This document shows positions 50,456-64,000 of a stretch of DNA of 64,000 nucleotides, in pieces; position 1 is the stretch's first letter, and every line of letters starts with the position of its first letter. Source of the stretch: Epiperipatus broadwayi (Eukaryota > Onychophora > Udeonychophora > Euonychophora > Peripatidae). The translations under genes were made by a program, and so were the position numbers. Where the stretch lies: positions 2,893,147 to 2,957,146 of the forward strand of contig JAQFVV010006313.1 of NCBI GenBank assembly GCA_028023455.1, written 5' to 3'. The notes beneath the pieces were generated by a model. It was given only the letters and a program-made list of their open reading frames with translations, searched no databases and was not told where the DNA came from.

Positions 50456-51793
50456 TTAATTAATTGGAACTTCATCAGAGCAAGGAAATGGTAAGGTATC
50501 ACTCATGTACTCTGTTTCTGTTTCCTCCTGTGAGGTATAAGATTTATTTGGTATAGTATTCATGGAGCTATTTTGACTAGGATCATCAAAGCTGAGATTT
50601 TGCTTATTTGTGTTGTTGTCTTCATTATTGGAAATAAATTCATCACAGCTGAGATTTTGCATATCTGCGGTTTTGTCTTCATTATTGGGAATAAGTTCAT
50701 CAAGGCTGAGATTTTGGATATCTGTGTTGTTGTCTTCATTATTGGGAATGGGTTCATCTACTTTTGTTTTTTCAGGGTTACTTTGCATAATGGGAATAGT
50801 TTCATCTACTTTTGTTTTTTCAGGGTTACTTTGCATGAGTCTGATTTTATTATTAGCTATTGGATCTCTACTGCACTGATGCGTTTTTGTTTTTTTTAAT
50901 ACCACACTTTTTACAAAAACGTTTAGGGCATTCTTTGACAAGATGATCTCTGGCTTTACAAAAAAAAACACTGAGGTGAAATGCCTCTGAAAGTAACTAT
51001 CAAAGGTGAAGAATCTGTTGCATGTAATGTTGGTATATCTGTTGGTTGCATATTTTTCTTCAATGACATAGTGAAATGAGCAGTATTGGTTAGAACTGGC
51101 TGTGTGGCTCTTTTTTTCCCATACATATTTAAAGTTGGCCACGGTTCCAACATTTTTTAGTAAATCTTGTAGATCATCAGCTTTAAAGTCTACATGACAG
51201 TTCTTAATTTGTCCATTCAGATTTGTAGGTCTATCAATGTCTATGTAACAAATAAATTTTCCATTAAGAAAGTGAATATGTTTTTCAAATATTTGTTTCT
51301 GAGCCACATTATGATATTCTATTGTTTTATATCTGCTATTAGGATGATCTAGCACTTTGTATATCATTGACCAAAGTTTTTTTTCTGATATATAAGAATA
51401 AAATTCATCAGTAGGAAAATTCATGACTGAAGAATTAGTATCTGTTATAGCTATTGTAGACGTTTTAATACTTTTAAATTTTTGAAATGATTTAAGAACT
51501 GTTAAAGGAATTGTTTGTATAAATTTTTCACATACAGAAACATAATCTGTATTACTAGTTGATAATAAATTTGTATCTTCTTGTTCCATTTGTAGTTCAT
51601 TGTCAAAATTAAAAATTTCTGTTAAATTTTCTTCTGTAATTACATTGTTATCTTGTTCAGATTTTTGCTTTAAAATACTAGCATAAGTTTGTTTAATATT
51701 CTTATTTAATTCAATAGAATCAGATGCCTCAGGCAAATTAGTATTTTTAAATTTATTTCTTGTTTTAGATAAATCAGATGAGGCTTTAGCCAT
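50456..51793 (-). pseudogene. LINE ORF1 (RNA-binding protein), two frameshifts
   Basis: Starts MAKASSDLSKTRNKF. An acidic N-terminal part is followed by a conserved block (YISEKKLWSMIYKVLDHP, IHFLNGKFICYIDIDRP) that recurs in the fragment at 61260-62828. Near 51130 (A-run after YVWEKK) the frame shifts to the overlapping frame 50956-51153, which carries TFRGISPQCFF. At a nine-T run (50960-50968) it shifts again so that the knuckle-like CKARDHLVKEC and CKKCG (50901-50960) come into register with the CFF cysteine. The C-terminal third holds tandem repeats: two of an MQSNPEKTKVDE unit and three of an NNED...QNLS.DE unit of about 20 residues (50575-50850). In L1-type elements ORF1 coats the RNA. 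What follows the stop (50300-50455) has no recognisable motif. Confidence 0.8.
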
Positions 51794-52107
51794 ATTGGAT
51801 CCAGTTTTACTTTTGAAAAAGAACTATTGTTAACTTTGACTTTTTCTAGATCTTGATAAGAATTATTTTTATCTAAGCTATTATTAGCAATTTTTAAATT
51901 AGAATTAAAATCAGAATTTTAAATCTAATATTCTTCTTTATATTAACAACAATTTTGCTCGAAATAGAGCTTACCTTTAAGTGGAAAATTTCCTTTTTCT
52001 TTTGGTATACTTTTCACTATCAAATTCAATCAAAAACCAATAAAACTTAAGTCTAAAGCAGGAGTTGAAATGAGTCAACTTTCTCTGTCAAGAGCCAAGA
52101 TGGCTAC

Positions 52108-52312
52108 TCTACTACTACTACTACTATCACTGCCACTATCACTACTACCCCTACCTCCACCACCACACCACCATGATTACCACCACCACCACTACCACCT
52201 CCACCACCACTGCTACTACCACTACTACTACTATACTACTACTACTACTACTTCTGCTGTTGCTGTTACTGCTACTGCTACTACTACTATTACTACCACT
52301 ACTGTGTAAAGA
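52108..52312. repeat. (TAC)n/(CAC)n array, right part of the LINE target
   Basis: Seven or so TAC units touch the LINE 5' end (GCCAAGATGGCTACT), followed by TAC/CAC/TGC variants up to ACTACTGTG. More degenerate than the left part. Confidence 0.95.
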
Positions 52313-53119
52313 CATATATATATAATAGTAAAACATGTTTATTTGTAGCAAAATTTAAGATCATTGTTTGCTAATTTTCAAGTTCTTTGTTTGAGTTTGT
52401 TTGTATTTTAATATATAACATCTGATAGCAGACAGGTCAAAGTGGTACCATTTTGATCTGTTATTTTGAAATACGAACTCTAGTGTATTTTATGTATTAG
52501 TTCACGGAGGGCAGTACTAGATTTCTTAACCATGTGGGATGATTTATGCTTAATATTTGTATATATTTATTTCAGTATAGCATTATGCACTGGGATTATA
52601 TATATACCACATAGAATAAAGGAGAAAGACATTCAAAGATGTTAATTTTTAATCAAATGAATAATTTAATAAAAAAAAAAAAGGAAAAAAAAACAACAAC
52701 ATTAGTATAAATAGAATTATAGTCTCCAAATAAATAATTAAGCATTTCTTTTAAGGGAGACAAATTTCACTCTTTTTTATTTATATATTAAGCTACACAT
52801 ATATATACAAAATTTATATTCATAATATATTTTTTGCATAAAAAAAGAAAGTACATAAATATAACATTCATGAACATAAAAACTAATGACAAAACACACA
52901 CACACACACAAAAACCAAAGAAATATATATAACTGCCGTAATTACAGCGATATATTTTATCAACTCCAAACAAAATAAAAAAAAAATATCTCACCTCTTT
53001 ATACTCTTGAGTTCAATTATAAAAATGTAAGTGTAACAATATATATAATAGTTTTATGTGCACACATGAGATCTGTTTGTATTGAAATAAGTTATGATCC
53101 AGTCCGAATTTTTATGATT
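52313..53119. other. AT-rich DNA, no gene recognised
   Basis: Includes a (CA)n tract at 52887-52909; nothing else is supported. Confidence 0.55.
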
Positions 53120-53260
53120 AGGTCTTCTTTACTTTTTTTTTTATATGTCATAGTACCGGCCGGGACGCGAACCCACAACCGTCTGCAACCAACTACTTGC
53201 TTGCAAGGCGGCCGCGATGATTTCCCGGCTAGCAGCGCTTGACAGGTCTTCTTTACTTTT
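53120..53260 (-). mobile_element. tRNA-derived SINE with perfect 17-bp target duplication
   Basis: The repeat AGGTCTTCTTTACTTTT occurs at 53120-53136 and 53244-53260 and encloses a 107-bp insert (53137-53243). On the minus strand the insert starts GTCAAGCGCTGCTAGCCGGG (a diverged A box), has GCCTTGCAAGCA in the middle and a near-consensus B box GGGTTCGCGTCCCGG (53160-53174), and ends in CTATGACATATAAAAAAAA. It is GC-rich compared with everything around it. It is the same family as the older copy at 29677-29800. The intact duplication and CpG-rich body mean recent insertion. The orientation is minus because the A-rich tail lies at the low-coordinate end. Confidence 0.9.
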
Positions 53261-55499
53261 GTATTGGTACTTTAAATTATTCTTTTGTAGGTACCTGCGT
53301 CTTTTTGAATTTTATTGCATCATGTTGAGTAGCTTTTTAAATTTTAGATTTCTATTGTTAAATTTATTTTTCTTTTTTTCATATAATTTGACTCCAAAAA
53401 AGGGCTTTAAATTCGGTTAACATCATTAAATTGGCGAGAAAAACATTCATTTCAATGGTTGGATTAGATTTTTTCCAGAAAATTCTTTTAAACGTTTTCA
53501 TTTGAGATAGGGTTAACCATAAGCATTGTAGGTGGACCGTTTGACTGGGTTCATCTGCTATTTAAATAAAGAATCTATCTCTTCATCATTCCACTGTTAA
53601 TATTTTTTATAATATTATATAACTGTTTGTTCACTACAAATATTCAAATGCTTTTTTTGCACAGACTATTTAGTCCTTCATCTGTGGTTTAAAATTAACT
53701 TAATGGTAATGTGATTTTAGTAATGAACAGTGTAGCGTTCGTTTAGGTAGTAAATTATTGCTTCTCTCACCGAACCAATCTCTCGAGCAAACCAGCCAAT
53801 AATGAGAAATAAAAAATGAAACTGAAACTTTTTATATCCAATCATCTAGAACTTAACTAGGTCAAAAATGAAATAATAAAAATATATTTTATATTTATTT
53901 ATTTATTTATTTTTTAATTTATTATTAGTGGTAATCATTAGTGTATTTATCTGAATTGATTAGTATCAAAGTTGTGAATGCTTTGAATTTGATTCTTATG
54001 AAACAAACGGTAAACATTTCATATTGATAATACTGGTAAATAATGAAGATGTAAATATTGTTCGATTCATATATATAATTAAATAGACAGGATTTCCACT
54101 TTTAATATATGCTAATACTAATCTTGAAATAGCTTAACAATATCGTGATTGGGCTATTATAAGATCAGTACAGAGCATATATTAAAAGTTGTAATCCTTT
54201 CTCTTTTATTACATATCATCTCTGTGGTTAGCAAATAAAATTGAATATTAAATATATGTGAGTGTGGGTATAAATAGATAGATAGATAAGTAATATATAG
54301 ATCTATATATGAATAAATGAAAATATGTATTGATAGATAGATAGACAAGTATATATGTAATTAGAAGAATAAAACATTTTCTCTCTTGTTATGAATAAAT
54401 GTCAATTTATACGTTTAGAATAAGGTGAATCTTTTTTTTTCCTTTGGCTTTTGATATTTATCAGAGTACTTTGCTAACATTGATAGAAATTCATAATAAA
54501 ATTAATATACCTTCAAAGGGAATTATATCATTAATAATTATGAAATTAATAATCAATTATAAAATATATAAATATAATCTAATCTTAACTAATTTTCATT
54601 TAGAGCGACAGATAGCTAAGTAAATGGATATATAAAAAGAAGGACAGAAACATAAATATATGGATTATAGAAATATATAATACATAGACAGATTGGTCAA
54701 ACATTTTTTAAATATCTAAGTACATGAAGTAACATTAAAAAGATAATCATTATCTGTCTTATTCATTTCTCAAGTGTTTGCGACTGTTTTTTATTCTTAT
54801 TTTACTGTCTAAATAAAAATAACTAGATATCATGTTAGATACTCTTTTACTGATGGAAGAAAACTAGATAATTAGTTAGATTTGTTATTGTTTAAACTAT
54901 CTAGAAAAAAAAAAAAAAAACATTCCTAGGATAAAATGAATCTCGATAAAATGTTATTTTTTAGCATGTGTTCAAACTTAAATCATGAAAATAAACAATT
55001 TTCTAACTAATTAATAATGGCTTTTATATTTTAAAAAATATAGATACATATTAAAATAATTAAAAAATAAATTATTTTTTTTTTTTACTTAAGTTAAAAG
55101 TAGTACGAAAAATCTATTGCAGCTAAATAATTGAATTAAAATACAAATCTAATATTTTTTAAAGTTATTTCAAAATTTTGTTTTTTTCTCAACATTAATA
55201 ATTTATTTTACAAATATTTAATAATTTACTTTATTCATAACTGTAACAATGCATTTAAAGTTTTAATTTAATCCGAAAGTCTAAATTTATAAATTTATAA
55301 GTGAATTTATAATATTAAATAAAATATTAATTTTAAAAAATTGCATATTTTTATATTTATTGTTAAATGTCCATCAATAATGCAGATATTTAATTAAAGC
55401 AATATTAAAATTAAGATGGTATTTTAATGTTGTTTATTTTTAATTATTTAATACACAAACATTTCTTTATATATCTTTGCTACTGAAAAAATGCTTTTA
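53261..55499. other. AT-rich DNA, no gene recognised
   Basis: Contains scattered short GATA-type tracts (54276-54350); no element or gene recognised. Confidence 0.55.
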
Positions 55500-56230
55500 T
55501 ACTAGTTTTGATCGCAGAATTATTAATATGACTTTTTCATATAATAAGAAAAAAAACTTGACACTTCAGAAATTAAGACATTTTTTCTACATGTAAAGAG
55601 AGTAACTGATGAAATTTGTAATGTTTTAAAGAAAAATAATATCCACACTGATTACACTACATTTAAAAATAAATGAATTATTTCCTTACAGTAAAGATAA
55701 AATTTCTTTAGAATGTCATGGTCTATATAAAATTTCATATGGAGTTTGTCCACATTCTACATCGAACAGACTAATTGTAGAATAAAGATAAGAAAGAATG
55801 AAACATTTTGGCAGTTAAAAAAAACGTTCAATTAATCAGCAACTTATTTATTCCTAATATTAACTAACCATGATATCAGTTTTAAGAAAACACAATATGG
55901 CAAAAATTGAACAATATGACCAAAGATTACTAAGAGAAGCAAAAACAAATTTTAAAAAACTCAAGAGCATAAATGAGAAGTATGAATTGAAGAAAAATAA
56001 TATTTGAAAAAAAAAATTATTGGAGAATAAAATATTTTTTAAAACTTCTTAGCCAATAAAATTTGAGTATGAAATAAAAATAACAAAAGATAAAATAATA
56101 ATTTTAAATCTCATCACCTATATTCTTATGATTTGAGAAATAAATTCTGAAAAAAGTACTTGTTATTGGGCTGAAATGTCAACTATTTAGCTATATATTT
56201 TACTACAGGGAAAATCTGGGAGAAAATACT
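55500..56230 (+). mobile_element. Old Penelope-like element, 3' fragment
   Basis: Without open frames, the plus strand still follows the PLE at 13915-14771: ATATTAAAGGAGTAACTGAT-like text at 55594, GAATGTCATGGT and GTTTGTCCACATTC in the GIY-YIG region (55712-55756), AAAATTGAACAATATGACCA (55902) and GAGAAGCAAAAACAAATTTT where the catalytic Glu helix ends. The tail keeps CTGAAAA (56147) and GAAATGTC (56173-56180), a decayed hammerhead in the right place, then ACTACAGGGAAAATCTGGGAG and, after about 20 bp, (TA)n. It is a much older copy of the same family. Confidence 0.88.
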
Positions 56231-56250
56231 ATGAGTTAATCACTTATCCA

Positions 56251-61069
<4,819 letters not shown>

Positions 61070-61070
61070 A

Positions 61071-61120
61071 TGTATTAGGTTAGAATATATATATATATAT
61101 ATATATATATATCTAACCTA
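61071..61120. repeat. Inverted repeat around (TA)n
   Basis: GTATTAGGTTAGA, then a (TA)n run, then TCTAACCTAATAC: 13-bp exact arms around about 28 bp of TA repeats, giving a perfect potential cruciform. Confidence 0.85.
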
Positions 61121-61259
61121 ATACATATATATATATCTTCCGATCTATATTATACAATGCAGATTATATTTTTTTGACAAATAATGAATGAAAATATATT
61201 CACATTGCTAATCCAGATAAAACATGAAGGCAAGTAGTTTTAATTATAGAAAAAAATGC

Positions 61260-62828
61260 TAATTGCCTTTTATTAAAGATGCTCAGCACCACCATATCTA
61301 ATGGATCTGTACTTGAATGCAGTGATATGACCAAATGAGGACATTATTTTTTGCAAATCAGTTCTTCTGAAAAAATATTCCACAACACATATCCCTGAAT
61401 GGAGCTCGGTCGATTCAAGTCAATGAAAACTTAGTGACCATTTAGGCTTATGTGGTTGTTGTGATATGCTTTCTTTGCAATGATGTTATTAAATTGCACA
61501 ACCACATACCTATCATTTGGGTGGAATAAAAATTTGTAGACCAAGCTCCAAAGGCTATGAGTTGTAAATAGGTCAAACAATGACTGGACAGGAAACCTGA
61601 ATAACCTGAGGTGATCATCGGTTGTAGACAGGATCACAGCTCTATCATCTGGAAAGACTTCATGAGCAGTTCCAGAATCGATTGGTTAAAGCTCTCGTTT
61701 TTCATACCATTTCAAGAAGGGTCACATATGACATTGTCATTATTTCCATTAATATTATTTTCATCACTAGCATCTCGTTGGATAGAACTATACCACCCAT
61801 AATTTGCATTATTCTGTCACTTAGGTTCATGTTGGAACTAGTACCAGGGACACCCTGAGCCATTACCATCTTTGGACTGTAAATTGTGGGCTTCAGGGCA
61901 GCCTTATCAGCATAGAACATGGGGATGGATTGTCTTTTAATGGCTCCAAAACTTGGTTTGGACCTCTTGGGGTTGTATTCAGGAATAAATATTAGTTTGA
62001 AAAAAGAAACATCAGGTCTATCACAAAAATCACTAATTGGATTGTCTAGTGTTGGTTTCAACAATTTGATGGAACTGGAAAATTGGAAAAATCTTTATAT
62101 TTGGGAGTTCCCAGTGAAAAATTAGGTTTGAAAATGACATCAGGTTTAGGAAGGAGATCAATAGTTTTATCATTTGCAAAGACATCAGCATTGTTTATTC
62201 TGATGATTTTGGGACTTGAAATATGTTTTGTAGCCTCAGCATCACTTTTGTTAATGTTCTTAGTGTTATTTTTTTTTTTTTCATTTTTCATTGGTGCCAC
62301 CTCTGCATTGTTTTTTTTTTTTGTTCATAACTTTTTTTTTCCTATTTTGTAACATTTTGAATTCTTGACAGGGTTGTAGTCAAGGCCAGAATGTATATTA
62401 TTCAAAAGAGAATTGGAGTTCAAATCACTTTTCAGATCCATTTTTTTCATGTTGCCAACTTCTGCTGCACATCAGGACTTCCGGAATTGGAATATTACTG
62501 TTTAAATCTGCTGTTTTGTTAGATCTTTTAACATAACTTAGACATAATTAATCTGCTTGGTTTGTTTATTGGATTACAGGAGAAGTCAGACCCCATCTTA
62601 TTTGTGTCAGTTTTATTGTCATAACAGGTTTAAATTTGTTTTCACTAGGTTCAAAGTCCACATTACTTTTACTGGAAGACATAGACTTTTTGATTGTAAA
62701 TTTATCACTTTCAACTGGATATAAGGTGGTGCGTCATTGACATTAAAATTAAATGATAGACTTTCTAAAGATAGATCTTTAAAAATTTTCTGAAAATCAT
62801 CAAATCTTCTTGCACATGCGCTTTGCAT
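61260..62828 (-). pseudogene. Tx1/L1-type ORF1 fragment, second lineage
   Basis: The C-terminal conserved block is recognisable: LFTTHSLWSLVYKFLFHP (61431-61637) matches YISEKKLWSMIYKVLDHP of the ORF1 at 50456-51793, and it goes on to IAKKAYHNNHISLNGH and VFIDLNRPSSIQG, matching the HFLNGKF...IDIDRP stretch. The N-terminal part (61702-62828) is low-complexity, with Pro/Lys/Ser repeats of the type KPxFxxGxxK, and begins near 62828 with MQSACARRFDDF. At least five frameshifts or stops break it. No ORF2 remains. Its divergence from the other copy points to a different subfamily. Confidence 0.7.
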
Positions 62829-62988
62829 ATTTTAACTATAAATGACTGAATACAAACACTTCAAACACATGATAAAGTCTTTGGGAAAAGACAGAATGGC
62901 CATTCTGTCTTTTCCCAAAAACTTTATCATGTGTCTGAAGTGTTTGTATTCAGTCATTTATAGTTAAAATCTGCAAAGCACATGTGCA
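62811..62988. repeat. Near-perfect palindrome, 89-bp arms, no loop
   Basis: Centre at 62899/62900 in AGAATGG/CCATTCT. The left arm begins TGCACATGCGCTTTGCA and the right arm ends TGCAAAGCACATGTGCA, with only a few mismatches between (AAAGTCTTTGG versus CCAAAAACTTT; ACTTCAAACAC versus GTGTCTGAAGT). The left arm includes the start of the ORF1 fragment at 61260-62828, so the palindrome is an inverted duplication of the element's 5' end. Confidence 0.92.
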
Positions 62989-63285
62989 ACAGCTTAATGC
63001 TGTTTAGCTATTACAGTTTACAAAACTTCGCGCTATATAAAATAATTGATTTATTTACAAATCTTCTTGTAAATTCATTAAATAAATCACTTATTATAGT
63101 CTAATATTTCTTAAAATCAGTACAATTCATTTTTTTTCTTTTTTTGTAAGATTGGAAAGTAGGTTAACTGTTTATTTAGGAATTATTGTGAAAATAACTT
63201 GTTTTTTTTTCTATAAAAAAGTGACATTTGTATACATATCAAAAATAAATAGGCCTCCCTCTTGTAATAATTAATTAAAATCATT

Positions 63286-64000
63286 TTAATGCAAACAGAT
63301 GTCAATGGAAAAGAAAAAGTTGTTCAGCCATTGTTCATCTTTTAACTCACAGACTTCATTGAGTTTGTCCTTAACATTTATGAAGCTAAGAATTTCATTT
63401 AGCAAATCATGACATAATTTTAACACTTTTGCAAGACTAAGCCATCTTATGTTTGTATGATAAGGAATATTAATAAAATCACATTCAATTATCTCCAAAA
63501 ATTTTATGAATTGACAATGGTTTAAAGCTTTTTCATGAATTAACCATTTTTGTTACAAATGATATAACATGCTTTCTCTTTAGTAAAGGTTTCTTGATGA
63601 ATTATACAGTGTAAAAAAAGATTTCTCTTCCTGGAATAGCTTTATTTGTCATTCTTTTTCTTTTTAATAATCAATTGTTTTTTTCCTATCAAACTACGAC
63701 ACCCATCAGTTGTTATAGTGACGATTTTGTTTCAATTTCTATTATGTTTTTTTTTTTTTTGCAAATTTGCGTAAAGAGCTTCACCAGTCATTGTCTTTCA
63801 TAGGATATGTAGAAAGTAATTCCTCTGTAATTTCAAATCTGTGATTTATGCCTTGAATAAAAATTAAATGTTAGCTCATATTAGTAATGCCATATGAATC
63901 AGCTAAGGCAGTGCATAAATACAATTTTCCCAATTTTAATTGATCACAAAACTTACTTGAAATATTATCAATTCATTTCATAAGAGTTCTTTGTGATAGA
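63286..64000 (-). pseudogene. hAT-family transposase remnant (ZBED5/FAM200-like), cut by window end
   Basis: The minus strand reads, in order and with frame breaks: KLGKLYLCTALADSYG and FIQGINHRFEITEELLS (63830-63930), VTITTDGCRSLIGKK (63675-63720, the conserved TTDG with a hAT catalytic Asp), HEKALNHCQFIKFLE (63500-63545) and YHTNIRWLSLAKVLKL with LNEILSFI and ELKDEQWLNNFFFSIDICLH (63286-63498). The last block is the HTEVRWLSRGxVL and LxDxxWxxDLAFLxDI signature of ZBED5/GTF2IRD2-type transposases. A stop after KDNDW and shifts between blocks show decay. It could be a dead transposon or a decayed host-adopted copy. The N-terminal BED finger would lie beyond the window. Confidence 0.85.

Noticed and set aside
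52070-52309. Ser/Leu/His-rich ORF as a secreted protein
   Set aside because: It starts in the LINE 5' UTR and then reads the TAC/CAC microsatellite.

Overview
The window is strongly AT-rich, non-coding DNA from an invertebrate-type animal genome. I recognise no intact host gene, tRNA or rRNA. What can be read is retrotransposons, DNA-transposon debris, one tRNA-derived SINE family, foldback elements and very long microsatellites. RTE, Tx1/L1-type and GIY-YIG Penelope-like retroelements together with ZBED5-like hAT debris indicate a metazoan. The sequence alone does not fix the phylum; a hydrozoan, arachnid or mollusc-like AT-rich genome would fit.

Layout. 1-1011: RTE LINE 3' fragment (+). 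1427-3567: fossil of a C2H2 zinc-finger gene (-). 9040-9364: foldback MITE-like element with TA flanks. 10425-12321: two adjacent composite elements built the same way (direct repeats followed by an inverted copy), each bounded by (TA)n. 12354-14771: head-to-head pair of 5'-truncated Penelope-like elements (PLEs), each ending in a recognisable hammerhead ribozyme. 20230-21125: very old RTE relic (-). 21590-23117: (TAC)n, (TATC)n and (TA)n arrays. 29677-29800: old SINE (-). 30199-33022: (TATC)n fused to the best RTE copy (-). 36500-38369: another RTE (-). 38990-41230: three-copy tandem repeat between weak inverted repeats. 43243-43878: perfect palindrome made of two PLE tails with hammerhead-like cores, plus a GIY-YIG fragment. 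45184-45892: RTE fragment (-). 45893-52312: a nearly full-length Tx1/L1-type LINE (-) lying inside a (TAC)n microsatellite. 53137-53243: SINE with a perfect 17-bp target duplication. 55500-56375: old PLE (+) running into (TA)n. 61260-62828: second, diverged Tx1-type ORF1 fragment with an 89-bp-arm palindrome at its 5' end. 63286-64000: hAT (ZBED5-like) transposase remnant cut by the window edge.

Main biology: (i) PLE tails carry hammerhead ribozymes whose core and stems I and II can be read directly, and each recognisable PLE 3' end abuts a (TA)n tract; (ii) the Tx1-like LINE appears to have used a (TAC)n microsatellite as target; (iii) several unrelated elements here have resolved into head-to-head inverted pairs or palindromes. 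All coding copies are damaged, so the window reads as a transposon graveyard with a few fairly recent insertions (the SINE, the PLE pair and the Tx1-like LINE).
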